DNA of 64,000 nt from Plotosus lineatus (Eukaryota; Chordata; Actinopteri; Siluriformes; Plotosidae): NCBI GenBank assembly GCA_024760905.1, contig CM045735.1, forward strand, positions 32,162,249 to 32,226,248, read 5' to 3'. The position numbers and the translations under genes are program-made. This document shows positions 9,886-20,448 of the stretch, piece by piece. How positions within the stretch are numbered: the stretch's first letter is position 1; each line of letters opens with the position of its first letter. The notes under the pieces were generated by a model. The model made no database searches. It was given only the letters and a program-made list of their open reading frames with translations, and had not been told where the DNA came from.

Positions 9886-10385
9886 TACTCACTCACTTAT
9901 TTGCCGAATTGTTAGTACTGAGCCACTGGAGAATATCTCAGCCAGCACCAGGAAAAGAGCGGGGAACAGCCTGAACAGCTCACCATACCATCACAGGGCA
10001 ACATACACAATTTCATACTCACACTCGGATCCAATTGCTCGTAATCCATTCTGAAACAATATATGTTAATATTCGTTCAACATTTGACCTAGAAATCAAA
10101 CCTTCTGCATGCGATCCAATCCCAGATGAGTTTGGACGGCATACACCCTGAAAAGGTTGCCAATCTACTGCAGTACACAGACACAACACCTATTCATACC
10201 GATAACTAATTTAAAATACCCACTAGAGTTAGAGTGGGTGTGTTTGGACAGTAGGAAGAAACTGCAGCATGCAGAGGAAACCCATGAAAACACAATGACA
10301 GAGTGCAAACTCCATGCAAAAGACCCTTGGATGAGGCTCGAACCCTGAACCTTCTCGCTGTGAGGTGACAGTACGAACCACTCAC
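9886..10385 (-). repeat. SINE-M, diverged and interrupted
   Basis: Tail-like text (ACCATCACAGGGCAAC near 9988) is followed after a gap by head-side text (GCAAACTCCATGCAAAAG, GAGGCTCGAACCCTGAACCTT near 10310-10350) on the minus strand. Homology is patchy and the boundaries are approximate. Confidence 0.5.
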
Positions 10386-10389
10386 ATTA

Positions 10390-10690
10390 ACAAAGCATTC
10401 CCACTCACAGGAGTGTTGTTCACTGTATGCTGTTGTTGTTTTCCCCACAATGTTCTATATGCATTTTTGTGTCAGAAAATCTCAGGAGGTCAGAAATACC
10501 CTTCAGATATAGAGTAGCACGTATTTTTTTGCCCATTTGATGTGTAGTGTTTATATTAACTAGAGTTTTTCAACAGTACCAATATTGCACTGCACAGTTA
10601 TGACGAGACGGCTTATTTAGATTATTGCATGGTTGTGGATTTACATGTGTTCCTAATAAAGTGGAAGGTGAGTGAATATACTGAATAGCA
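10390..10690. repeat. Fragment of a widespread fish repeat ending in AATAAAGTGG
   Basis: The right part, GTGTTCCTAATAAAGTGG followed by GTGAGTGAATAT, matches from memory the end of a very common fish interspersed repeat. The class is not assigned. Confidence 0.45.
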
Positions 10691-10735
10691 AAAATAAATC
10701 AGTAAAGTGAATTCTAAACGAATTGTGTGCGAATT

Positions 10736-11073
10736 GTGCCGTCGTGGTTAACACGTCCGCATTACATCAAGAAGGTCCTGGGTTCGAGTCTCAGCTTGGG
10801 CGTTTTTGTGCGGAGTTTGCATGTGGTACCTGTGCTTGCGTGGGTTTCCTCCGAGTACTCCAGTTTCTTCCCACAGTCCAAAAACATACACAGTAGGTTA
10901 ATTGTCTGTTCCAAATCTCCCCGAGGTGTGAGTGTGAATGGTTGTGTGAGTGTCGGCCCTGCGATGACCTGGCGGCCTGTCCATGGTGCACTGTGAGCTT
11001 ACCCAGAGTTGGCTGGGATAGGTGCCAGCCTCCCCGCAACCCTAATTAGGATTAAGCGGTTCAGAAAATGAAT
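10736..11073 (+). repeat. SINE-M, full-length copy
   Basis: The tRNA-like head (GTGGTTAACACGTCCGC; B-box region GGGTTCGAGTC) is followed by a conserved body reading GTGGGTTTCCTCCGAGTACTC and CCACAGTCCAAAAACATA. A GT-rich centre (GAGTGTGAATGGTTGTGTGA) comes next. The L2-like tail reads GGATAGGTGCCAGCCTCCCC and AATTAGGATTAAGCGGTTCA, ending in (GAAT)n. It serves as the reference copy for this family here. The body resembles the V-SINE group of fish SINEs (from memory). Confidence 0.82.
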
Positions 11074-11186
11074 GAATTGTGTGCAACCAGCACGTCCAGA
11101 AACAGTGGCTATAGATATAAACATGAGTGGTTAGGCATGTCAAACCGCATTAAAAACAAACTGATAAAGAGTGATAATTCTATCTA

Positions 11187-11190
<4 letters not shown>

Positions 11191-11218
<28 letters not shown>

Positions 11219-11220
11219 CC
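11191..11220. repeat. (CT)n microsatellite
   Basis: A short CT array after a TATC lead-in. Confidence 0.9.
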
Positions 11221-11689
11221 TCTGTATGTGTGTGGCTACTCAAGAGACCTGTCGAGATAGTGAGAGTGTATAAATAGTAAAGAGAGAGTGAAAGAGCATA
11301 TAAAGGAGTGGGTGCGCTAGTAATACAATATGGAGCGAGTGATTATGCAAGCAGAATAGTTCAAGGAAGGCAGAACATGAGCACACGTCAGGAAGGAGGT
11401 AGACACAGAGAAAGCCAGGATCACAGAGCCTGAAGCTGCAGAGAGAGGAGATAAAACAAAGATATCACTGTGTAAATGTTGAACTAATTCGGCTCTGTCG
11501 CTTTGTCTCTGACCTCATATTCACACTGACGATGTTTACCAAAGTAGAATGTCGCTCAATTGTGTCCTATGCTCTTTAAATGAGAATGAACAGTACATCC
11601 TTCAGTGTCTGAAAAGGTCACAGATAAGCACTAGAATCCTTCACCAACATGAACGCATTTATTAATCCATCAGTTATGAACAATGAAAA

Positions 11690-11935
11690 ATGGCCTCTTC
11701 GAGTTTGCGTGGGATTTCTCTAAGGACTTCGGTTTCCTCCCACAGTCCACATTGAGCTAATTGGCTGTTCCAAATTGATCTTAGCTGTGAGTGTCCATGT
11801 AAATGTGAATGGCTGTGTGTGTTGTCCTGCAATGATCTAGTGGGCTGCTCACGGTGTGCCCTGCCTTCTCCCACTGTCGGCTGAAATGGGCACCAGCGAC
11901 TCAAGTAGGATTAAGCAGTTCGACGAACGTGTGAG
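11690..11935 (+). repeat. SINE-M, head missing
   Basis: It begins in the body (TTGCGTGGGATTTCTC, TTTCCTCCCACAGTCCA) and ends in the tail (AAATGGGCACCAGC, TAGGATTAAGCAGTTCG). The tRNA-like head and the poly-GAAT end are lost. Confidence 0.7.
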
Positions 11936-12490
11936 CGAAAGAGATAAGTAAAATTTGATTTCGCACAGCTCATTTAATTATTAGTCTAAAAGTAAGTATA
12001 TTTCCCTCACCCTGGATAAAGTTGTGTTGGGGTGCTAATTCATTATGCATCGGAGGCTACCGCATCTGAGTCTGACATACTGCTTAGTTGGATGTTTTTT
12101 TCTTCCTTCTTATTTTTTTCATTATATAAAAGAATGACCTGCGCTCACATATAAAGTGAGTGGTAATTACAGCTAACAAGAGCTTGGTCAGCTCATCTTT
12201 TAAACTGCAGGCACATTTCTTTGATGGAAACAATATAAAATCCCCAGAGGCAAAAACAGCCCCTATAGATTACCTGAACAACCTCTAGAAATAGACTATA
12301 GAATCTAAAGTCAAAGAAATAATTTGAAAGCCCAGTTCAGAATTCGATAGACCTAATGTGGAATCATTGTGTTTCTGACTATATATTTCTGTAAAGAATC
12401 ATCTATAAACAAGCACACAGACTGTGCGTGGCTATAAGATTCCCAAAACTCCATGAATGTATAATTAATATATAGGGTGCTACATGTATA
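11936..12490. other. AT-rich spacer
   Basis: No gene or recognisable repeat is seen. Confidence 0.4.
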
Positions 12491-12544
12491 ATTATAATAT
12501 ATATTGCATGATTTTATCTATCTATCTATCTATACTGTATACAA

Positions 12545-12546
<2 letters not shown>

Positions 12547-12624
<78 letters not shown>
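12547..12624. repeat. Compound (AT)n(GT)n microsatellite
   Basis: AT units pass into GT units immediately before the tail end of a SINE-R. A TATC run precedes it. Confidence 0.95.
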
Positions 12625-12627
12625 CTG

Positions 12628-12949
12628 TCTTCCTTTCGGCTTTTTCCCTTTTACTCGGGAGTCGCCACAGCGAATCATCTGATTCGCACGTTTGATTTGG
12701 CAGAGGTTTTTACGTCGGATTCCCTTCCTGTCACAACCCTTATAGCAAGGGACAGAAACACTCTTTACGAAAGTCAGCAATGGTTCTTTTACATTCCTCT
12801 CACCATAGACAGTGAGAGACATGGCCTGCCTTTGATAACCCAGTTAGCCGCACTGGGGGGGACAGTGACAACCTTGTGGAGAGTGGGACTCGAACCCCCA
12901 ACCTTTGGATCAGCGATCCAGCGCCCTATACCACTAGACCACTACTGCC

Positions 12950-12951
<2 letters not shown>
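12628..12951 (-). repeat. SINE-R copy between two microsatellites
   Basis: A complete head and tail are present on the minus strand, with a small internal deletion around 12754 (the GCTGACGGCTTTGCAG block is missing). The CpG-bearing tail (GTCGCCACAGCGAATC) suggests a relatively young copy. Confidence 0.82.
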
Positions 12952-13042
<91 letters not shown>

Positions 13043-13056
13043 TAGATAGATAGATA
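12952..13056. repeat. Compound (AT)n(GATA)n microsatellite
   Basis: About 30 AT units are followed by GATA units, directly after the SINE-R head. This provides microsatellite sequence on both sides of the SINE. Confidence 0.95.
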
Positions 13057-13127
13057 TAAACAGTGATCCCTCGCTGCTTCGTGTTTCAATTTCTGCGGCT
13101 TCAGTGCAATGTAAGTTTTTCTTTATT

Positions 13128-13470
13128 TTCCTTCCGGCTTTTCCCTTTTTTCCAGGGGTCACCACAGCGAATCATCTGATTCGCATTTTTGATTTGGCAG
13201 AGGTTTTTACATTGAATGCCCTTCCTGACACAACCCTTTTAGCAAGGGACAGAAACACGCTGACGGCTTTGCAGCCTACTCTTTACGAAAGTCAGCAATG
13301 GTTCTTTTACATGAACCTCTCACCATAGACAGTGAGAGACATGGCCCGCCTTTGATAACCCAGTTAGCTGCACTGGGGGAACAGTGACAACCTTCTAGAG
13401 AGTGGGACTTGAACCCCCAACCTTAGGATCAGTGATCCACCACCATTTACCATCAGGCCACCACTGCCCT
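13128..13470 (-). repeat. SINE-R, full-length copy
   Basis: This is the most complete copy. Tail (TTTCCAGGGGTCACCACAGC ... ATCTGATTCGCA), body (AGTCAGCAATGGTTCTTTTA) and head (CCCCCAACCTTAGGATCAG...CCACTGCCC) are all on the minus strand. Its 13190-13245 segment aligns with the 5' untranslated region of the RTE at 13860-13908. Confidence 0.85.
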
Positions 13471-13786
13471 ACCGCGGGCTTTTCAAACATATTCCTCGAA
13501 AAATGAAAAAAAAGGAAATTAAGGAAAAATTAGAGAAAAAGTAAAACAAGGTCAATTATTCAAAAAAACAAACAAACAAACAAAAACAACCGAACCCCCC
13601 CAACAAAACTACTTACATTTTTAAGTGATGTGTACTTCTGAGTATCTGCACGCACATCTGTATGTGTGTATATTTATACTTGATTTACATCTTATGCTTT
13701 ATTTTGAATGTTTGTTTTTATAAGAATTTATAACACTGAATATGTATTTATTGATATGATATACACATACATGTACGTATATGTCA

Positions 13787-16622
13787 ATGCAGCCAAGAGG
13801 GGGGGGGACACAAGACAGTGTTCTTTCCCATGCCCGTCCCAAGCCTGGATAAATGCAGAGGGTTGTGTCAGGAAAGGCATTTGATGTAAAACCTATACCA
13901 AATCTACTATGCAGATAGTCAATCTGACTTCCGAACTAGATTGGTAAAGGCCCTGGTTAACAATGACCACCATCAGTGCTGTTAAAAAACAGGGCGCTGG
14001 TAGAAACTGGACTACTGTTGGTCGAAGAAGGAGAGGCAGGAGACATGGCTGTGGGCAGAGAGAGAAGAAGAGAGACATGAGTCTAGGACTGAGAGTAGAG
14101 ACTTTGAATGTTGGGAGGGTTTAAGCTGTTTTATCATGGTGTGGATGGGAAGAGAAATGGAGGAGTAATCTTGAAGGAGAGGTTTGTCAGGAATTTTCTA
14201 AAAGTAAAAAGAGTGTCAGATAGGGTGACGAGTCTCAAGTTAGAAATTGAAGGTGTGATGTTCAATGTTGTTAGTCCTTATGCCCCACAGGCAGGATGTG
14301 AGCTAGAAGAGAAGGAGAGATTCTGGAGAGAGTAAGATGAAGTGATGCAGAATACCCCCAGAGGTGAAAGAGTGGTCATTGGTGCTTCAATGATTTCAAT
14401 GGACATGTTAGTGCAGACAACAGAGGGGACGAGGAAGTGATGGGCAGGTTTGGTATCCAGGACAGGAATACAGAGTGACAGATGTTGATAGATTTTGCAA
14501 AATGAATGGAAATGGCTGTGGTGCATACTTTCTTCCAGAAGAGACAGAAACATAGGGTGACGTACAAAAGAGGAGGTAGGGGCACACAGGTAGACTACAT
14601 CTTGTGTAGACGATGTAATTTGAAGGAAGTCAAGGACTGCAAAGTAGTAGTGGGTGAGAGTGTTGCCAGACAGTATAGGTTAGTGGTGTGCAGGATGGTG
14701 AGGAGCTTGAAGAGGGCAAAGGCAGAGCAGAAGACAAAGTGGTAGAAGCTGAAAAAGGAAGAGTGTCGTGTTGTCTTCAAGGAGGAGTTAAAACAGGCTT
14801 TGGATGGTCAGGAAGTGCTTCCAGATGACTGGTAAACTACAGCTAATGTGATCAGGAAGAAAGGTAGGAGAGTACTTGGTGTGTCATCTGGTAGGAAAGT
14901 AGATAAGGAGACTTGGTGGTGGAATAGGAAAGTGCAGGAAGTGGGACATTGAGAGGACTGAAGAGAGTAAGCAGGAGTACAGGGAGACGCAGCGTAAGGC
15001 GAAGGTAGCAGTGTCAAAGGCCAAACAGAGGGCATATGATGACTTGTATGCTAGGTTGGACGGTAAAGAGGGAGAAATTATTTATACAGGTTGGCACAGC
15101 AGAAAGATAGAGATGGGAAGGATGTGCAGCAAATTAGAGTGATTAAGGACAGAGAGGGAAAGGTATTGACTGATGACAGAAGTGTGCTGGGAAGATGGAA
15201 AGAGTACTTTGAAGAGCTGATTAATGAGGAAAATAAGAGAGAGAAAAAACAGAGTAGAAGAGGTGACTTTTGAGGACCAGGAAGTAGCAAAGATTAGTAA
15301 GTGTGAAGTAAGGAGGGCATTGAAGAGGATGAAGAGTGGAAAGGCAGTTGGTCCTGATGACATAACTGTGGAGGTATGGATGTGTCTAGGAGAGGTAGCA
15401 GTAGATTTCCTGACAAGAATATTCAACAAGGTCTTAGAGAGTGAGTTGATGCCAGAGGAATGGAGGAGAAGTGTGATGGTGCCCATTTTTAAGAACAAGG
15501 GAGACGTGCAGAGTTCTGGCAACTACAGAGGGATAAAGTTGATGAGTCATATGATGAAGTTACGGGAAAGAATAGTGGAAGCTAGACTAAGGGCAGAGGT
15601 CATCATTTCTGAACAACAGTTTGGTTTCATGCCAAGAAAGAGCACCACAGATGCAGTGTTTGCCTTGAGGATGTTAATAGAGAAGTACAGAGAAGGTCAG
15701 AGGGAGCTGCATTGTGCCTTTGTGGATCTGGAGAAAGCATATGACAGAGTGCCGAGAGAGGAACTGTGGTATTGCTTGAGGAAGTCTGGAGTGGCAGAGA
15801 AGTATGTTAGAGTGGTGCAGGACATGTATGAGAGATGTAAGACAGTGGTGAGTTGTGCTGTCGGTGTGACAGAAGAGCCCCCCTTCTTGTTTGCTATGGT
15901 GATGAACAGGCCTGGAAAGGAGAGGAATAAAGGTTAGCCTCAGTAAGACAGAATACATGTGTGTGAACGACAAGGACCCAAGAGGAACAATGAGGTTAAA
16001 GGGAGCAGAGAAAAAGAAGGTGGAGGATTTTAAGCACTTAGGCTCAACAATCCAGAGCAATGGAGAGTGTGGAAAAGAGGTGAAGAAGCATGTGGAGGCA
16101 GGTTGGAATGGTTGGAGAAAAGTGTCCGGTGTGATGTGTGATAGGAGAGTATCGGCAAGAATGAAAGGAAAAGTGTACACGATGGTTTTGAGGCCAGCAA
16201 TGTTGTATGGTTTAGAAACAGTGGCGCTGAGGAAAAGACAGGAGGCAGAGCTGGAGGTAGCAGAGATGAAAATGTTGAGGTTGTCTTTGGGAGTAACGAC
16301 GATGGATAGGATCAGGAATGAGTACATCAGAGGGACAGCACATGTAAGAAGTTTTGGAGGCAAAGTCATAGGGCTGCATTCAGATGGTTTGGACATGTAC
16401 AGAGGGGGGATAGGTAGTATATTGGTAGTAGGATGCTGAGGTTGGAACTACCAGGCAGAAGGCCTAGAGGAAGAGCAAAGAGGAGATTTATGGATGTGGT
16501 GAAGGAGGACAAGAAGGTAGTTGGTGTAAGAGAAGAAGATGCAGAGTATAGGGTGAGATGGAGGCAGATGATTTGCTGTGGCTACCCCTGAAGGGAGCAG
16601 CCAAAAGGCAAAGAAAAAGACG
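13787..16622 (+). mobile_element. RTE-clade LINE, near full length but internally deleted
   Basis: The target-site duplication is ACATGTACGTATATGTCA at 13769-13786, matched 17/18 at 16623-16640. The 5' region (GGATAAATGCAGAGGGTTGT...) is present, followed by endonuclease and RT remnants and the 3' end GGCTACCCCTGAAGGGAGCA. Length is 2.84 kb against roughly 3.2-3.3 kb for complete relatives (from memory). It inserted into the Tigger-like element and so post-dates it. Confidence 0.88.
14099..16590 (+). pseudogene. RTE endonuclease-reverse transcriptase polyprotein, dead
   Basis: The exonuclease/endonuclease/phosphatase-type endonuclease is recognisable from FKLFYHGVDGKRNG at about 14120, through VVSPYAPQAGCE, to TQVDYILCRRCNLKEV at 14588, but with a stop (E to stop near 14332) and frameshifts. 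The N-terminal part between TLNVG and GFKLF is deleted. The RT follows in frames 15224-15937 (SGKAVGPDDITVEVW, FKNKGDVQSSGNYRGIKLMS, FVDLEKAYDRVPREE) and 15957-16439. Compared with the copy at 33.4 kb, one deletion removes the LHQGSALS block and a second removes the segment with FADD. The RT catalytic aspartate pair is therefore gone. Confidence 0.88.
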
Positions 16623-16725
16623 ACATGTACATATATGTCAGTTGGGGGGGTTGATCCTACTTCACGGAAATTGGCGGTCTTGGTCCCCATGAACCGTGGA
16701 AAGTGAGGGATCTCTGTATGATATG

Positions 16726-16728
<3 letters not shown>

Positions 16729-16790
<62 letters not shown>
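16729..16790. repeat. (AC)n microsatellite
   Basis: About 28 AC units lie just beyond the right end of the Tigger-like element. Confidence 0.97.
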
Positions 16791-16792
<2 letters not shown>

Positions 16793-17445
16793 CCAGGTAA
16801 TGAAATTATTACATATAATTATGTTCATAATAATAATGAACCTAATTTCCCATGTTTATTTTTACACTCACAACTACAAGAAGGCAACACGAGGGCAAAA
16901 AAGCGGAGATTATTATTACTGCAATGAAGAAAACAAACAAACAAACAAAAAGCTAATCGCGGGCTAAAAGCTAATCGCGGGCTGAAGGCTAGTTGGCCAC
17001 AGCTAAAGGAATGATCTCGATCATGGGGGCTTGAGCAACGTGCTGTAGGGAGAGGCTTGTCAACAGTGCAGTTGCGCCTCCACATCCAGGTAGTTGTCAA
17101 GGAAATGAATAGAAATGACTTTGCGTGAGGCCTTTCTTGGCATGACCGCTTCATGGAATGCAACCGCCTCTATATTAGAGCGAGGATCACAATGTCACAT
17201 AAACTGCCAGCAGATTTTCAAGCCAAGGTAGATTGTTTCCATGAGTTTGCGACTTAGTGTCTACTGCAACTTATATATGTTTTTTCTTCATTATGCATTT
17301 TTTGGCTAATGCGACTTGTACTCTGGAGTGCTAAATAGTCTGGAAAATATGATAGATACATACACACACACACATACAATATATATATATACACATACAA
17401 TATATTTTATATAAATAATTAATATAATTTTATATATAATGTATT
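16791..17445. other. Spacer with no recognisable gene
   Basis: It contains a short tandem duplication at 16951-16985 (two copies of AAGCTAATCGCGGGCT). Nothing else is assigned. Confidence 0.4.
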
Positions 17446-17510
17446 TATTTTACGAACCACTTAACCATATTTGGGGCCATGGTGAGGCTAGCGTCCATCG
17501 TCAATGAAGC
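17446..17510 (-). repeat. SINE-M/L tail fragment
   Basis: A diverged minus-strand tail reading TTTTACGAACCACTTAACCA and GGGCCATGGTGAGGCTAGCG. Confidence 0.5.
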
Positions 17511-17514
17511 CTAC

Positions 17515-17700
17515 ACTTCTGTATATTTGCACTTATATATATTTGTATATTATGCTGTACTAGTATATGCTTTTAAGTTAAGTTTGTTGTTTTTTGTAGA
17601 TTAAGTGTTTGCTGTTTACTGCAAATACTACTGGTAAATGTGAATTTTGTTTTGGGATTAATAAAGTATCTATCGCTCGATATATCTGTCTATCTGTTGA
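17515..17700 (+). repeat. 3' end of a retroposon with AATAAAGT and a TATC tail
   Basis: GTTTTGGGATTAATAAAGTA followed by TCTATC-type repeats resembles a common fish retroposon 3' end (from memory). No coding region is attached. Confidence 0.4.
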
Positions 17701-17823
17701 GTATTTGCTCAAGAATACAAATTAAATCTATAGCCTTGTCTATAGAATCTATCGACCTGGCTATAGGAAATCTATTATCTTGACTATAAAATGCAACGAT
17801 AAGTCCGTACATTTCCAATGGAT

Positions 17824-18070
17824 GTGCAGCTAACTGGGTTATCAAAGGCGGACCATGTCTCTCACTGTCTATGGTGAGAGGCATGTAAAGGAACCATTGC
17901 TGACTTTCGTAAAAGAGTAGCTGCAAAGTCATCAGCGTGTTTCTGTCCCTGGCTAAAAAGGGTTGTGACAGGAAGGACATCCGATGTAAAAACCTCTGCC
18001 AAATCAAATGTGCGAATCAGATGATTCGCTTTGGCGACTCCCGAGTAAAAGGGAAAAAGCCGAAATGAAG
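17824..18070 (+). repeat. SINE-R, 5'-truncated
   Basis: It starts within the body (GTGCAGCTAACTGGGTTATC) and runs through the complete RTE-type tail to AAAAAGCCGAAATGAAGACA. The head is missing, as expected from incomplete reverse transcription. Confidence 0.8.
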
Positions 18071-18304
18071 ACAGACAAACAAACTGCAAATAGTATTCAC
18101 AAAATTCCTCTAGTTAAAAAAAAAATCTATCAAAAAACAATACATTATTTGTAGGAGTTACCAAAAATAATTTTTTTTTTGCATGATAATTACCATTTTC
18201 TTCGTCTTAATAGATCATTGTGTTGATCTTGCTTTTTCATGTCACATAGAGCTGATGGCGAAGAAGAAAATAAAATTATTCTTTGTTAATTTTCTCATCC
18301 TAAT

Positions 18305-18585
18305 TATAGTTGTAGGGCAGTGAGGGCGGAGTACACCCTGGACAGCTCAACAGGCATCACAGGGAAATACACACAAACATTTATTGATTTTAAAACTGTA
18401 AAACTGTCAACTAACGTAATGTACATGTTTTTTTTCTATTGTGGGAGTAAAACAAAGTTCCCAGAAGAAACCCCTGCCATCGAGGGGAGAACTGCAAACT
18501 CCACCCAGAGACACTCAAGCCCGGGAATCAAACTCAGGACCTTCTTGCTGTGAAGTGAATGTGCTAACCACTGTGCCACCCATTA
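18305..18585 (-). repeat. SINE-M, diverged copy
   Basis: Tail-side text (GGAGTACACCCTGGACAGCT) and head-side text (CAAACTCCACCCAGAGACAC, CTTCTTGCTGTGAAGTG, TGTGCCACCC) are on the minus strand. The central GT-rich part is replaced by unrelated A/T-rich sequence. Confidence 0.65.
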
Positions 18586-18829
18586 TTATTAGTAGTAGTA
18601 TTCCTGTTACAGTTGGCTCTCACTAATATGCACATGTTGGGTCCAATGCTTTTCAATGGTTGTTAAGTAAGACAGCATTTCAGTTCGTTGTGTTCAAATT
18701 AATAGCAGTGTGTTTAAAAATAAATTCGACTGTTTGAAAATTTTAAATGTGTCTGTGATTCTTCTTTACAAACCCAAACATTCACTGTATAAACTGAAAC
18801 ATGTAAGATTTAGTTTTTTCTTTAAATCG

Positions 18830-19800
18830 CTGAACTAATATTTTGTTGTATAACCACTGTCTGTGAGAACTGCTGTACATCCGTGTTGCATGGAGTCAAC
18901 CAACGTCTGGCACCTGTGAGCAGGTTTGATGATTGGACTGCACTCCACAGGTGTTCTGTATTTCTTGGTTTTGCCTCAGAAACTGCATTTTTGATGTCAC
19001 TCTACAAGTTTTCTATTGATTTAAGGTTTGTGGGAAGGCCGGCCGCTTCATAATGTCAATCTTGTTGGTCTGGAACGAAGATGTTGCCCGTTTACTGGTG
19101 TGTCGGGGTCTTGTTAGAACACCCATTTCAAGGACATTTCCTCTTCAGCATAAGGCAGCTGAGCAAGTGCTCTGATGTATTCAAACTGATCCATGATCCC
19201 TGGGATGCGATAGGTAGACCTGACACCGTGGTATGAGAAACATCCCCACATCATGATGCTTGTGCCACCAGGCTTCACTGTCTCCACAGTGTACTGTGGC
19301 TTGAATTTTGGGTCTAATGAGCTATCGTACTTTCATCAGTCCCCAAAATGCTCCGTTTCTCTTTCGGCCAGTCAATGTGCTCTTTGGCAAACTGTAACCT
19401 CTTCAGTGTGTCTTTTTTTTCCAACAGAGGGACTTTACGGGGCTCCTTGCCAATAGGTTGACTTCACATAGGCATCTTCTGATTGTAACAGGACTCAAAG
19501 GTAACTTTAGACCTTCTTTGATCTTCCTGGAACTGATTGGTGGGTCTTTGCCATTTTGGCTCTTCTTCCATCCATTTGAATGGTGGAACTTTATTCCACG
19601 TCTTTCAGGTTTTGGTTGCCATTTAAAGCATTTCGGATCATTTTATCTGAGCAGCCTGTCATTTTCTGCACTTCTTTATATGTTTTCCCCTCTCTAGTCA
19701 ACTTTTTACTCAAGGTATGCTGTTCTTTTCAACAAAATGTGGAAGGACCCATTTTCCTCAGAATTACACAGAGAAATTTTGTATAAGTAACATGTACAGC
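18830..19800 (-). pseudogene. Tc1-like DDE transposase remnant
   Basis: Read on the minus strand across several frames. A stretch reading KEHIDWPKEKRSILGTDEST (first catalytic aspartate, near 19336) is followed by QYTVETVKPGGTSIMMWGCF at about 19240-19300, then by IPGIMDQFEYIRAL near 19190. The C-terminal block HRCQTLVDSMQHGCTAVL is near 18890. These are the order and signatures of Tc1-family transposases. Several stops and frameshifts interrupt it, and the middle of the catalytic domain around 19020-19140 is shortened, so the enzyme is dead. In the life of such elements the protein cuts and pastes DNA at TA sites. Confidence 0.8.
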
Positions 19801-19865
19801 ATTTTCTGCCTTCCTTCCTTAAGGTCAATAATTGACACCTGTTATTCAAAGAGTAAATGACGTCA

Positions 19866-20215
19866 TGAGGGGCAGTGGTGGTCTAGTGGTATAGGGCGCT
19901 GGATCGCTGATCCAAAGGTTGGGGGTTCGAGTCCCACTCTCCACAAGGTTGTCACTGTCCCCCCAGTGGAGCTAACTGGGTTATCAAAGGCCGGCCATGT
20001 CTCTCACTGTCTATGGTGTGAGGCATGTAAAAGAACCATTGCTGACTTTCGACAAGAGTAGGCTGCAAAGCCGTCAGCGTGTTTCCGCCCTGCGATGGCC
20101 TGGCGAGCTGTCCAGGGTGTACTCTGCCCTCGCCCGAAGTTGGCTGGGATGGGCACCAGCCTCCCCGTGACCCAAATTAGGATTAAGTGGGTACAGAAAA
20201 TGATGATGATGATGA
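19866..20215 (+). repeat. SINE-L, full-length, inserted in the Tc1 element
   Basis: A 12-bp target duplication TAAATGACGTCA lies at 19854-19865 and 20216-20227. The head is identical in type to SINE-R (GGGCAGTGGTGGTCTAGTGG, GGGTTCGAGTCCCACTC). After CAGCGTGTTTCCGCCCTG the sequence switches to the SINE-M tail (CGATGGCCTGGCGAGCTG ... AATTAGGATTAAGTGGG) and ends in (GAT)n. It is the reference copy for the hybrid family. Confidence 0.88.
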
Positions 20216-20448
20216 TAAATGACGTCACTGATTGAATTCCACACTGCTATTATTTTGAACACACACCTTTCAATTAGTGATTTAATTATACAGAATCAGC
20301 AGCAGCATGCCATGACTGTTGGGTCTGTTGGATTTTATTACTCTACCACACTTGCTAGTAAATTATTTTCCATGGAGAAACATTTCTATCAAAAATATTG
20401 ATTGATCAGGTTAGTGACGTCTGACTGATATTATTGAACACAACTGTA

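Larger units (their letters stand above)
13061..16716. mobile_element. Tigger/pogo-like DNA transposon hosting a SINE-R and an RTE
   Basis: The left end is CAGTGATCCCTCGCTGCTTC. The right end read inward is CAGAGATCCCTCACTTTCCA, with TA following at 16717-16718. Without the SINE (13128-13470) and the RTE (13787-16622) the element is only about 0.5 kb and has no transposase frame. The left TA is lost or mutated. A fragment starting CAGGGATCCCCCACTTTC at 25498 may be the same family. Confidence 0.68.
18681..20446 (-). mobile_element. Tc1-family DNA transposon, degraded
   Basis: The left terminus is CAGTTCGTTGTGTTCAAATT. The right terminus read inward is CAGTTGTGTTCAATAATA, and TA follows at 20447-20448. 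The repeat containing GTGTTCAAAATAATAGCAGT is a familiar Tc1-like terminus in fish (from memory). The transposase remnant is on the minus strand. A 350-bp SINE-L is inserted near its transposase start side, so the original element was about 1.4 kb. Confidence 0.82.

Noticed and set aside
17640..17680. AATAAA considered as the polyadenylation site of a host gene
   Set aside because: It is part of a common retroposon 3' end followed by TATC repeats. No upstream coding sequence is present.
19866..19945. tRNA-like sequence (A-box and B-box, tRNA-like arms), also in other SINE heads
   Set aside because: It lacks a complete cloverleaf and is fused to a SINE body in every copy, so it is a SINE promoter and not a tRNA gene.
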